Below, piece by piece: positions 12,665-24,303 of a stretch of 64,000 nt of DNA (its first letter is position 1; each line of letters begins with the position of its first letter). A model generated the notes under the pieces. The model saw nothing but the letters and a program-made list of their open reading frames with translations. It ran no database searches and was not told where the DNA came from. The DNA is from Fomitopsis serialis (Eukaryota; Basidiomycota; Agaricomycetes; Polyporales; Fomitopsidaceae): contig NW_025954966.1 in the NCBI RefSeq assembly GCF_022376445.1, positions 434,001 through 498,000 on the forward strand, in the 5' to 3' direction. A program made the position numbers and the translations under genes.

Positions 12665-15379
12665 GGGTGTCCAGCAACGACAGATGAGTTACCCGCTCCA
12701 GGGGTTGGGGCATCTCTCTGTTGGTTTAAGAGGTCCACTCGACGTCGACCGTGTAAGAAGGGCTCGCAAGGCTATCGGGTCCGAGAAGCGTGTCGCGTAT
12801 GTAGAAGAAGTGTGTCGGCCCACGGAGTTGATTGAATGATATTGAGATTCGGACGGAGCGCTCTAAACTTAGAAGATTAAATTGTCGGAAGACGATGACC
12901 CTGATTCAGTATGCTTCTGAGTTATGACGGGAATTGAATCGGTGGCTCCGTCATTATACTTACTTCGCCCTCCGAGGGTCAGCTTCATGATCATTGGCAG
13001 GCATTGAATATTGAACAGCGCGAATGCCCGCCTACTTCACTTCTACACGATATATTATCGACACCTTGTTGCCCGGTCACTTTCCGCTCAACGTAAAGAC
13101 ACCGCGATGTGACCGGCATTTGACTCCCACCAGATTCCCGTTCAGAAGGATCTGGCGAAGCCTGTGTGACTAAATGGAGGCCGTGGCACCGTTGAGTTGA
13201 ACGTAACGCACCGGCAACGTTGGTCTCTGGAGCCCCTCTGCAAAACTTGCGTTAGGAGGTGCCAGACCATGCATAAGACGCATCAACGCAGTCCTGCATA
13301 TGAACTATGTATCACACTCACAGAGATTCTGGCTGCAGTCTACCGCGGTTCATGCACGGCCAAGACCAGGATCCAGGACCATTATCCCGCGGCTTCCAAT
13401 TGCCACGTGATCCATACACCCGCGAACCCTTGATTCGCGCTTATTACCGATCGCATGCTGAAACCTCTTCTACGCTCTGTCCACGCTGTTCAGATTGTCC
13501 ATATCACTCAGGCTGGCAGTTTGAACGCGAGCCACACCGCGCAAGGGGCACAGTACTGAGTATTGAGTATCAGCTGTTATTATTAATACATGCATCGTAC
13601 AGTAGCAATAGACGATATAGCCTGCAGTACTCAGGCAGATTCACCGTCGCAGATGGGCCTAGGCTCACGCAGGGTAGTACTGTAGTCCGTCTTGGCCGCA
13701 TCGTCACCGTGCGTTGGCGTCGGCGTTATGTCTCGCCCACAAGCCGCTTGCAAAGCCGCATCCAACGGGTAAACCTAGGAGAAACGCCGATTTGATTCCG
13801 TGCAGCCGTGCCTGGTCGCTGTCAAGATCATGTTTGGGCAGGAGCCGGAGGCACACTGGCAGGACGGCCGGAAGATTGCCAGAATAAACAGTCCCGCGCG
13901 CAGCACCCACACGTCGCTCCGAGCCAAAAATCACTCGTTCAACGTTCAGACCTGACGTCGAATCAGAAGTGCGCTGTCTCATGGGGGGGGGAGTCTATGA
14001 CATAGATAGCAACGCACTGGGACCGCATGGGAAAGACCTCCATAGTAGACCACTGTTGACCCTACACATACTAGACTACGCTGTTTACCCACTCCACTGT
14101 ACATATTCTCGCTCCCGTACTTTACCTACTCAGGGCTACGCCCTCGCAGACACTGAAGAAAATCCAATGAAAAGGCTTAAGTGATAGACAGGAAGACGGC
14201 CGCCTGCTCTGTTGTCAGTTAGGACGCATATAACTTACTGCCGAGTATTTAGACTAGGAAATATGACGGGTAGGAACCATTAGATCTGGAGATGCTGGCG
14301 AGCGTGACGCGCACGAGTCGGGAGTAGGACGGTGGGATCGTTGAGGTTCCTATAGCCAGGCTATAGCTCTGGCAAACGCAGGCATCGAGAGAGCGCCGAA
14401 AATTTGTGACCGGGGCATGAACAGATCTCCCAATCGACGGTGCAAGTACAGCGTAGCGTCGCCGTCAACTATGAAAAATAGTTAGGTCGCAGTTCTACGA
14501 GCTGAAGCTCCTGCGCCGGGCAACCGCTACGCTCACGGGTCTCGGAGGCATTGGCGGCGCACATCACGGCGATGTCTAGGCGTCGCAGGTGCGGAAATAG
14601 TCTGGCAATAGGGAGCCAGATTAAGGAAGTCGAGAAAATGAACACATTCGAACGAGCGAGTCCCTGGAGATGCGAGACGTCCATGCCGCCTTCCAGGATT
14701 CCCCTCCATAAGTATCCGAACAGCTCGGTGCGAACAAGGGTATGAACTTCAGTCACCGTCAAGGTGGCTCGATGTGGCCTAAATTATCGACGAACATTCA
14801 GGATAGCAGTCTGTCAGGCTACGGCCGATTTATTCATGAAGGAACCCACTGAACCAACCTCCCATGGCCCCGCTATGACGGTCAAGCCCATCCACAGAGT
14901 CGCATGCCGAGAGCTTCACATACCTCTTATGTTTTGTTTTTGTATGCTTCTCGAGCATCGCTTGATAGGTCGAGCCGTCTGTACGCATGCCAGACATTTT
15001 CTCTGAGCACCGTCCTTCCAAGCCCAAGTCCGACTTCATCTATCAAATTTGATCCCTGCGTTCGTCAAATCATTTGCATGGCTGATTGGCACAGCAAATA
15101 CTCATGCAGCTACAGAAAAACTCACTGTGAACTGAGAGGATGCCTCGGCTGGCGCTTATACCGATTCCCGGTGAGGCTCCCGCTGCGAATCGTTTCAGTC
15201 TCTAGAGGGAAGTCCAAAAAATTGCTACCGCCTTCCCTCATGCTCCGTGTCGGAGACCATACGGCAGCTTGATACTAGTAGAGCCTCCCGGCCGGGCATC
15301 AACAGGAAGCTGTGGGCGCCGATCAGGAAGGGCGCTCGGCGCACCTTCATATGTTGGGGTTGAAACGAGTTCTGGCAAT
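12665..15379. other. Gene-poor stretch with one possible F-box-like fragment
   Basis: The first few hundred bases are the upstream region of DUF6534 copy 2. No frame between 12840 and 14460 is recognisable. At 14469-14762 (minus) a 97-codon frame contains LIWLPIARLFPHLRRLDIAV, which resembles the leucine-rich part of basidiomycete F-box proteins, but there is no F-box and no matching neighbouring exon, so it is at best a relic. Nothing else is supported. Confidence 0.35.
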
Positions 15380-15473
15380 GTTTCCGTCGATTAGTGGTCA
15401 GATCATCACGTTGTGGTTCCGTCAGTAGGAAGGACAAGACCGTGGAGACGAGGGCTCGACTCCCTCCGGAAAC
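15380..15473 (+). tRNA. tRNA-His (GTG), intron-containing, copy 1
   Basis: It folds into a cloverleaf: acceptor stem GTTTCCG (15380-15386) pairs over seven bases with CGGAAAC (15467-15473). The D stem GATT pairs with GATC around loop AGTGGTCA. The anticodon stem TCACG pairs with CGTGG (one G-U), with loop TTGTGG plus C, giving anticodon GTG (15413-15415). The T arm is GAGGG-CTCGACT-CCCTC. A 23-base intron (15417-15439) sits at the canonical position after base 37. The discriminator base is A, as in eukaryotic tRNA-His. A run of seven T shortly after the 3' end is a Pol III terminator. Position 54 is C instead of T, shared by the next two copies. Confidence 0.85.
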
Positions 15474-16093
15474 ACGTATTTTTTTACGATACGGTTGTCG
15501 AGACGGCGGAGGAGTCTGGGTGCTGCGACGGAGTTGACTCCCTCTACACAAGGGTCTGATGAGCAGATGTAAGCCCAGGTAGACTACAACGGGTTCGAGA
15601 CTATGATTGTACGTACCGTGCATCAAGGTAAGTGTCATCCTTAGACTTGTATGCTGGAACATTGCCTGTGAGACTTGGAGCTGTAATGGGACGAGACTTC
15701 CATCGCACTTGATCATCGTACATTTCTTATTGTCCAGAGGCTCAGTTGCTGCTCGGAACTGAAATGTGTGGCTTTCTTTCATGCATCAATAAGGCATTGT
15801 CCTATGTCAGTTAACGGATACAGACTTGGAGTTGAACACACGTGAGATGGTGGGCGCCTCCGAAACAACACATCTCCAAGCCGCGCCTCTGTCGCCTGCA
15901 TTTCTCGAACAGTCAGCCACGGCGCGTCCCAACCATTTAAGACACCTCCAACAACGCACCGCACCGCGACTGTCGAGAGCAATCAACGTCCCCGGAAGGG
16001 GAATAGATGCCGACCGGCCGCAACCTGTGCCCGCATCACCAAGGGCGCTCGGCACACCCCCATATCCCGGGGACAAGACGGGTTTCTGCAACG

Positions 16094-16189
16094 GTTCCCG
16101 TCGATTAGTGGTCAGATCATCACGTTGTGGTGTCCTCGAGCGGGAGGACGCAAAACCGTGGAGACGAGGGCTCGACTCCCTCCGGGAAC
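16094..16189 (+). tRNA. tRNA-His (GTG), intron-containing, copy 2
   Basis: Same cloverleaf as copy 1, but the acceptor stem is GTTCCCG paired with CGGGAAC. The fourth base pair has changed on both sides compared with copy 1 (U-A to C-G), a compensatory change that supports selection on the structure. Anticodon loop TTGTGG; the intron has a different sequence and length. Discriminator A, and a TTTT terminator follows within about ten bases. About 50 bases of 5' flank are shared with copies 1 and 3 (starting GGGCGCTCGGC). Confidence 0.85.
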
Positions 16190-17513
16190 ATTCAGTTTTG
16201 CCAGCGTTGTGTGTACGTTGTCCGCGCCGCCGACGTTCGGGCTTGCTTTTGTTCGGGCGCTGCCATTGGCTATGCTTGCGATGAGCGACGGCTGCCGTGC
16301 GGCGGCGATATTGGGTTTCTGGAGAGAGCGTGAGTCCGGAAATGCCAGGTGCCAGCAAGGCGGTCGTCTCATGTCAACGAGCCTGTGGTGCCGTTTGTAG
16401 ACCAAGGCAAAACCATTGCCAGCCAGGCGCGGACACCAGAGTATGCGGAACAAGACGTACTACGCGCGACAACACCATGGTGCCCGGCTCTTCACATCCT
16501 TCGACCCTGCAGCTCGGACAACTATCTGGCACCAATATCGAACCTATAGGGCGAGTCGTTAGTATACAACTGCTACTTCGATCGCCCGAAACTCGACCTA
16601 CCTTGCAGAGCCGGTGACGACCTTGCCTGAAAAAGATCCCATAGTAGGTGTGGCATGGCAGTAGCCGACGCGTCGTGGATGTCGTACCTGCGAGGCAGGG
16701 GCAGGAAAACCTTGGACACGCACTGTCTTGAAGTCGATCTGTCGTGTGTATTTTGTGACAATCGGCATAGCATCAATGTCAGACAAACATATGAGTTTAG
16801 TGTTTATACATTCGGGTTAGAGAGAAGCGATACTGAACCTAGATAGATTGCCGAAGGACGGGTCGACCTGGACGCAGGAGGCAGAGGACGTCACACTTCG
16901 CTGGACAACGCGCATATTCCGATACAACACAATAGAAAAAGCGGATAGACGGTGTTCGAGTGAGGACTGAGACTCACCGCGCCGCCCGGAGTAGGACACT
17001 TTTGAGTACATACGCGTGGTGGGATTGACTTGGGACGTTCCGGCGCCTGCATGACTCGCAGTGAATTCTATGCCCAAGGTCGTCGGCTACGGCCGTGACA
17101 CGAGGCCTGTGGGAGTCCTACTGGTTGGAGACGACACCCTGGATCGCGCAGTGAGCGTGCGCCAGCCAGGCAAGTAGCGGAGAACGTACACGGATTGACC
17201 TCCCTATCCACTTCGATCACCGTAAATCATACCCTGAGCTCTGTTACAAGTCTCTGCATCACGTTCTCCTCGTATGTATGAAGACACTCGATGTTTGACC
17301 CAAGGCACTCTGGGAGGCTAGGGTCTACATAGTCTTCTGTGGCTGCGGAGAGGCCGTGGGCATCGTATCGATTCGATGAGTCGAAATGGAAAACGGCAGG
17401 CAGGCAGAATGATTTACATACGTTCGTTCGATGCAAATTCGATGATCGAGCTCATCAGAGGTCCCTAGGAGAGCGCTGTCACGCGTGGCGAGCCCTACGG
17501 CGCGCGATTGTGA

Positions 17514-17549
17514 CTAAATGGAATCCCCTCCTCCTCCTCCTCCTCCTAG
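17514..17549. repeat. (CTC)n microsatellite, left arm of an inverted pair
   Basis: Eight or so CTC units preceded by CTAAATGG. Its reverse complement, including the CTAAATGG lead, occurs at 18151-18186, about 600 bases away. The pair could form a hairpin; no transposon ends were recognised around it. Confidence 0.8.
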
Positions 17550-18150
17550 AGTGGTCGGAGAAAAACAGGGTGCAACACGAGTACGCACGATATGTGAAGC
17601 TGAAGTTGCAGCTGAACCTCCGTCCAACTACTAGTAGTACGGTGGGATCGGAGTCATCGGACCATCAGTCGAAGCCGGCTCGTATCAGTCGACATGGAGG
17701 CCTAGGGTATTAGGGAGAAAGCGAGATGCAAGCTGAGTGTCCTGCGTGTGCGACGAGGACTCGAAGGCAGTTCACGTTGAAGACAGTGTGCGCACAGGTG
17801 GGCCAATGAGGACGCCCGCTGTCAAGAATGACATTATCTGTCAGCTTGTTGAGAGATACCAGTCGCATCCGAACGCTACCCACCAGCCTCGTCCTCAGAA
17901 CTACTCCTCGCGACGTCTCCCGGGAAAAGCGTACTGTGTATGAACGTCAAGGCTCTCGGAAGCTGCATCGTTGAACGGGCTCTGCGAGCCTAGGACCGAT
18001 TCTTGCGCTCGACGGTGGATGCGGAGGTATGCGGAGGTCACCAAGCATGGGAAACGGCGAAACAATGTGCTGACAGTTACGCAGTGACGTGGTGCGTACA
18101 ATCCAGAATATAATCAAGCAGACAGACCAGCCGGCAGACCCACAAGTAGA

Positions 18151-18186
18151 GAGGAGGAGGAGGAGGAGGAGGAGGGATCCATTTAG
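18151..18186. repeat. (GAG)n microsatellite, right arm of an inverted pair
   Basis: GAG units followed by GGATCCATTTAG, the reverse complement of the lead seen at 17514. Similar tracts lie at 48554-48579 and 56860-56880. Confidence 0.8.
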
Positions 18187-18764
18187 CCACCGACCGACAG
18201 CCATGGGCGACTCGACGGCCCGCTCGGACGCGTCTTGCCGTCGTCAGATTCAGCGCGCCACACCTCCCCGACCCGACGGCCCGACGACAAGTTACCAAGT
18301 ATGGAAATTGTATGCAGCCACGGCCCTGGCCTCCAGTCCTCCATCATCCTCCTCCACGCTCCTTGAAGTCCTTCCCCCTCCGACGCACAATCAATGTAAC
18401 ACTGTCTCTTTGAAATTGCATCCTCCCGAATGTCGATTGATGTACGTGCGCAAGCTACTACGGGATACATACTACTGGGCGGGAACCACATAGGCCTTGT
18501 GATCTAGTTCGCAGCACAGATACCGATAGCCACGATGGCTTGACCCCAAATCCATCACGGTACGTGGACCCAGTACTGCATCTTGCACTACTGACGAGAA
18601 CTATTATAGACTTGAGCATGAATGGGCCGCGCATGTACAGTCCATCTTAGACAATCATCGACCAACAGTGTATCGCGTTGGCCGAAGGATCGAGTTGAAC
18701 AGCACGCGAGACGGGCACGATACGTTGCACGACTCGCACGTATTCATTCTACTAGCCATCCAAT

Positions 18765-19135
18765 TAGCGATGGTACGATGCACGGGGGTGCGGTTGTGCA
18801 GTCGCACGCCGTGGGGAAGGTGACGAGGGGCATGCGTCTCTCAGCTCTGGCATGAGGAGACGTTGGGTCTGGTGAGTCCATGCGCTATCGGGTAGTATGG
18901 GACATTAATATTGTCTGACCTGGGATGGTGAACGATAGCGAGTACACATCATGTCCTCGCTGTGGACCCAGAACGTCCACGCCGCGTTACCGGTCGCCCC
19001 GCGCATCAGGACGGGTGAGTGCATCATACGTCCACGCATTAGTTGCTGTACATCTGAGACTGACCGCCGACGCAGGTACCGTCAAGCTTGATGGTCAGAC
19101 TTGAAACTCAGACGGACGGTTGAAGAAACTGGGGT
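18765..19135 (+). pseudogene. Relic of an aldehyde dehydrogenase (C-terminal part)
   Basis: This matches, block by block, the C-terminal third of the intact aldehyde dehydrogenase at 36465-38307. GAVVQSHAVGKVTRGMRL corresponds to GAVVQPHIVAKVTQDMKL. A few bases later LWHEETLG corresponds to LWHNETFG, but extra bases and an in-frame stop lie between them. A donor GTGAGTC follows at the same place as in the intact gene. VNDSEYT, then in another frame SLWTQNVHAALPVAPRIR, corresponds to ANDTEYT and ALWTENVHTAFNVASRIR. GTVKLDGQT then NSDGRLKKLG corresponds to GTININGQS then SDSRLGGLG, again with a stop. The N-terminal and catalytic parts were not found. It is a dead duplicate, so no function is expected. 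It lies 2 kb from the enoyl reductase, which suggests the cluster was once arranged differently. Confidence 0.85.
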
Positions 19136-21107
19136 CAGTTCTGCTTTTGTATCGCACCGCTGACCCTTCCGAGACATTGGGCTGTCTGACTCAATACCTC
19201 AACGGTACCTCAAGCGTAAGCTTTCATCACATGTCAGGGCCCGTATGTCTTAGCATGTTCTACTCACTCTTAGTTCCTCGGAAGAGGCAATTTTCAGGTC
19301 CCCTGTATCGTCTGCTGAGGCGCGAAAGCCATCGTTGGATAGAGGTGTCGGGGACATGTCCTGAACAGAGTGACAGTCAGATGGTCCTTTTGGTGCTCGA
19401 GACGCTCGGACGCTTGAGAGTGCATTCTAGGTGCATCCCTTCTCAAGTTGAACGCAATCTTCCAGACAGCACACTATACTACAGCTGGTCACCTCTTCCC
19501 GCAGGCGGCGTCTGACCTCGGGGTTTGCTCTGATACGTAGTACCATTCAATCGAACGGCGGGGCGCTGACCACACACAGACACAGATGATCTTATCAGCG
19601 GTACTAATGGACTTACGTGCTGATACATGCCTAGTGGCGTGGCTTGTTGACAGCTTCGTGCGCCCGTTTGCTAAGCCAAATGGGTGTACGCCCCGGGTGC
19701 CTGCCCTCCGAACTCGTTGTCTCGAATTCTGTTGGCACCCTGTGTGGTATAGACGTGGTGCGTAATGATACGCTCCGCGTACACGATGCAGATTCAAAGG
19801 ATAGCAGCCGATCCCCGAGACACCCGTCGCGCTTGATACGGCCGGCCATGAATACGTCTTCAGTGACTATCCACGGAGGCCGAATACTGGGTACGTAGCA
19901 AGCACCGTGCGTCTTGTCGGGCCCTGAATCATAAGCGCATCTTCATTTTCATTCAAGCTAAAGGGACCCCAGTCGAGGGATGCAATACACGTCCACAGTG
20001 GGCTCCTTCGGCCACCCAGTTCTAACTGTGTTCTCCGCAATTTTTTCGAACATCCTCATTTCAGGCTTCCTGACGCTACTTCAGATATGGAAAAATCCGC
20101 GCATACCGTGACCCGGTCCGCATTGCAGCCATCCTCAGCGAAGTCATCTACGTCAGAATGGTGATTCTACTGTTTGCCCTTCCAACTGATATCGCGGTGG
20201 CAGCAATACATTATCCTGTATGCGAATTCCGAAGGCCGGGTCGCTGGAAGTCGATGGGTGAGTCTGGGGTGCACTCGGATCTTATAACTGCTGAATCGTG
20301 CTAACTGGCGAACGCGGCTGGTACAGCAGTGTTTTATCTCAGTCCATCTAGTCATGATCCATCACCGGTAAACCTGTCGCAATGTCGCTGGATCCAGTGG
20401 ATAGCTGATTGCGCGAATTTGAACATTGCGGCAAGTATACGTGGACCTGCTGTCGGGTAAACGGGTGTATTCGATTCATCGAATGCTACTGCAATCGATA
20501 CCGGAGTCATCGGTGAAAACAGGACTCCGTTGGCCGGTGCAACAGGTGCTACAAAGTATGCATTCGTGCTGAGATAACATGTGTCCAACTACGGTATGTT
20601 GTGAACTTTACCTGTAAAGCCAACGGGGAGCGTCAGTGCTTGCTTTGCCTCGTCGCCTTCAATCACCTCCAATCATACTAGGGCATCTCGTCACATCGAT
20701 ATCCCTGCTTGCAAGGCTTGGATCGATTTGCCCATGTATAGGTCCAGGACATGCGTCGGACATGAGCCCCGAACAGCTTCATCCAATTGAACAGACAGAA
20801 TCGTAAATGACCGCGTACCTGTCCATAGCCTTGCAAGACGTAGCCAGATCATAGTAGTATCAACCAGGCAAATTCGGATCATACCCACTGCGACACCACA
20901 ACACCTGCAGGAAGTATCATGGGTCATCGGTAAACTATGACTGAATTATGTTGACGATTTACGGCAAACCGTTGCATGTCGTAATCCGATCCCACTAAGT
21001 GCGTAGTGCCGAATCCCAATGACAGTGGCGGACAAAAAAATGGATGTCGCACGTCCGAGAACATAGTACACGTACACGGTCATGACTCTGTTGCCTTATC
21101 TTTCCCA
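19136..21107. other. No supported gene
   Basis: The best hint of coding is at 20010-20220 (plus), where two hydrophobic stretches occur in different frames (FSNILISGFLTLLQIW and VIYVRMVILLFALPTDIAV). They could be two exons of a membrane protein, but no partner exons or start were found. The remaining open frames are short and without motif. The right end is the 3' flank of the enoyl reductase. Confidence 0.4.
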
Positions 21108-22462
21108 TCATACACGGTACACGACTTTCTCTCCGCTGACCTTCCCCTCCCGCATATACTGTAACCCTTCCGGTATCGCCTGTAGGCCTCCCTCCCACAG
21201 TTTTACGCGATTCGGCACAATGAGGCCATCGCGTACGAGCTGGGGCGTCTTCAACATAAAATTGGCAATCTGTGCTCGATCTTTTGGCTGAGCGGCGAAC
21301 TTCGCTTGCGGGCCTAGCGAGAACGGACGGCCCAGCGCGGTGTATATCATCGTCGCTAGTTGATGAACGAGCAACCGGATGTGAGAAGAACTGAAGGCGC
21401 CACGCGAACGATCATGACACGTACATATGAACTCAACGTCTTTCCGGAGCTTCTTGGCCTTGAACGTTGGTGGAAACATCAGAACGAGCTTTCCGCCCTG
21501 CGGTCCCATGGCGCGTGCACATATCTCCTGCGTCTCCTTGATGCTCTGCGTGTCGATTGCATGTCGTAAGCTATCTCCGGTCGCACTCTTGATGGCCTCG
21601 ACGACGCCGGGGTCCTTGTAGTCAAACGCGGTATCTGCTCCTAGAGACTTGACGAGGTCAAAGTTGCGGGGAGACGCCGTGGTGATAACTTTGTATCCGG
21701 AAAGGTGGGCAAGCTGTATTGCGTATTGACCAACCGAAGCTGAACCGCGGATCGTCAATGTTGTACCAGGAGAACATAGCGGCACGACTCACAGCTCCCG
21801 CCGTAGATCAATATCCAGTCCACGCCTTCGACCTTCTCCGGAGGCTCGACAAGGGCTAGACGCTGAGGATGATACAAGCATTGGGCCGCGGTGAAGAGCC
21901 TGAACTTGCATGATCATCGTATGCATGAAGGCGCGCGATCCGCATATGACTTACCCTGCACTGACCGTTGCCGCCTGTTCGTGGCTGAGAGTCCCCTCTG
22001 GGACGGTCCAGGCGAGTTCGGCGGGAGTCTTGACGTACTCTGCGTACGCGCCGCTGTCGACGAAGGTCCCGCCCATCACGAAGCCCGAGACGTGGGCACC
22101 CAGGTCTGGGGTCGTCACGTTCTTGCCCCTCTGCACAACGTGCCCGGACCAGTCGCAGCCTATGACTGTGCCGACATTCTGAACCGCATCGACGACTGGC
22201 GACGCGAAGAGGCTCAGGGCGAGATACGCAAATCGAGGACGAAAACATACATCTCCAATCGGCAGGGTTCTGCGCTACGGCTACGACCTTCACAAGGATA
22301 TCGTCATCGCCGATAGATGGAACGGGGTGATCCTTCACTGCAACCTTCTTTCCCTGTTGGTGTCGCTTGCCTTAGCTGCGGTTCGAGGCATATGTAAAGA
22401 GCACTTGCCTCCTGGACGACAACAGCCTTCATCGTAGTTGGTAGCACATTGTCTGCGACCAT
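21108..22462 (-). CDS. Trans-acting enoyl reductase (MDR superfamily, LovC/ToxD-like)
   Basis: NADPH-dependent enoyl reductase of the zinc-independent medium-chain dehydrogenase/reductase group that works in trans on fungal polyketide synthases. Start MVADNVLPTTMKAVVVQE at 22462 (an inner ATG at 22432 is an alternative). A 55-base intron with a GC donor (22354-22408) leads to KKVAVKDHPVPSIGDDDILV and VAVAQNPADW. Then NVGTVIGCDWSG, GFVMGGTFVDSGAYAEYVK and VPEGTLSHEQAATV. The Rossmann part reads LTIRGSASVGQYAIQLAHLS then ASPRNFDLVKSLGADTAFDY, very like the LovC block that also carries SPHNFDLAKS. It ends LQYMREGKVSGEKVVYRV, stop at 21108. No zinc ligands are seen. It is divergent from the PKS across 1.8 kb, and the PKS has only a degenerate ER segment, so a partner role is the natural inference. 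The gene looks intact. Confidence 0.9.
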
Positions 22463-24303
22463 GACGCTGGACGTGCGCGTGAGGTGCGGCACACAGAGTG
22501 ATGGGCCCAGGATAGGCCCAAAGTACTTAGCAACTTACGCCCGAAACACCTTTGATGAAGTCAATCACATGGATTGTCTGTGTTGCAGTAATGACGCTCA
22601 CCATGCTAGCCCGAGTGGGAGCCTCTAGTCTCACAAATCTTACGGCATCATGCGCGTAGCCTGCAATTACACGCTGGTCGCTTAGGTGGAGTTCTTGCCG
22701 CTTCTCTATTTGACTAAACATTAAAAGCAATTACCACCATGCGGACATGATTATCCGTCCCAACGTCATGTTTGTCATTGTCAGCCGTGCAATTCTCCGA
22801 AGTACATATATACCTTTGGTCGCCTTGGTAACTCCGTGCACTTACAGCCGTTTGTTCTATAGCGAAAACGCCCCGCAACAGCTGAAGTGCGACAGAACTA
22901 GGTAGTAACGGCTACGATACTAGCAGCTGAGGGAGGTTTGTAACCGAAGAGGTGTTGGCCCCAAGAAGGCCACTGCAGCACATCCTGGCACGGCCCGGAA
23001 TTTGACTTCATGAAGTGATCTTCTGACGATAGGGGCTAGCATCTTTCTGTGTCATTCTTCTCCCCAATGATTACAGCTTCGAACCAGCATGCGTACCATC
23101 AGACCTATCAGACCAGCAGTGCAGTGGTGCAACAAGCGTTACCGCCGGTACCGAGGTCCGTCTGCCACTTTGAACCAGATTACCTGCATCCTGTGTAAGA
23201 ACACGTCTACGGAGTCGACGCTCGCGGCTGTGAACAAATGTAGAAACGGAGAAAGGAGGACCTATGAATGATCGTGGTACATAATAGACCGCAGGCGCTG
23301 CCACAGTTGTGGCGCGGACTTCAATTCGATTCGCGATCACGAGGTCGGCCACTCAGGCGCTCAAAGCGCCTCCCCCGAGAGCGCTTCCTCCATGCCCTCC
23401 TTGTGCACTCCCTTCGCCTACCAGGAATCATACTCCGCAACGCGTCTCCCATTGCATGAGGAACGGTGAGCCGCCGCCGTGGCTCGCTGTGGCCGGTTCA
23501 ATTACTCGCCAAGCCGTTCGTTCCGGTTTGCATGGTCTACGCTAAGATAGCGGACACCAGGAATCAGCACCTCATAAGTTCTTTTGATCGCCGAACTGTA
23601 CGTGCCGTAGCGGACGAATGTGTACGTATCCGTTCGAGTCCGTTTTTCGTAAGCTTGTATACTGACCTTTCGCTAAGTGGTTTGACAGGCACGTTGATCA
23701 TGGCAGGATCATCGGGTTCGGCGTTCCTAAGACGACGTATGCTATAGACAATTCATACTGACCGTACTTCTTGACTTCCGAGCCCGAGAGTCGGGAACTC
23801 TGAGTCAATTGCCTCGAACTTTGATAGCAAGCAGGTCGAGCTCCAAGATCGGTGTGGCCTCGACGGCCTAGCTGACAACGCAGAATGGGTCTGCAATGAG
23901 TGGCCCCGGCGAGCCTGATGCACATTACCTTGTAGCGCATGCAGATTGAGCCGGTCGAAGTCGATGCACCATCTGCATGCAGTTTCGCTCTCTGTACGTA
24001 CCCCCGTTTGTGTGCGACGTCCGCGCTAAGCTATAGCCCGTCTAGTCGCAGATTTTCTGTTTGTTCTAGGCATGATCAATACTCCACGTTCCATCACGGT
24101 GATCCTCAATGTCGTATGCCCCCTGTTCTCCACGCTAATTCTGCGACCAAAGTTCGCATCAGCATTCCAAGCGATCTCGACGAGACACACTGGTATCTTT
24201 CGGAAGCGATTGCCCCGAGAGCGATGTCAGTTAAATGCACGGTGCGAGAAGAGTATGACGATGTGAAGTTCCTGGAATCGTACACCTTGGTATCACAGCC
24301 ATC
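22463..24303. promoter_or_regulatory. Divergent intergenic region of enoyl reductase and PKS
   Basis: 1.84 kb between two divergent start codons. No gene is recognisable; frames at 23268-23747 and 23939-24331 (plus) have no motif, and the latter overlaps the PKS start in another frame. I see no clear TATA box close to either ATG; a TACATATATACC at about 22803-22814 is the best AT-rich candidate on the enoyl reductase side. Shared control of the two genes is inferred from the layout only. Confidence 0.4.

Larger units (their letters stand above)
16190..18764. other. Gene-poor stretch
   Basis: No recognisable gene. Frames on both strands (for example 16817-17077 minus, 17227-17436 minus, 17339-17713 plus) have no motif. 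The stretch holds two purine/pyrimidine trinucleotide tracts that form an inverted pair (listed separately). A tRNA-like B box was not found outside the two tRNA-His genes. Confidence 0.45.

Noticed and set aside
15225..16358. Minus-strand frames of about 185 codons around the tRNA-His copies
   Set aside because: Both contain the antisense of the tRNA genes (shared peptide fragments come from the tRNA sequence), so they are not proteins.
19120..19515. 131-codon plus-strand frame following the ALDH relic
   Set aside because: Its first residues belong to the end of the ALDH relic (RLKKLG); the rest has no motif.
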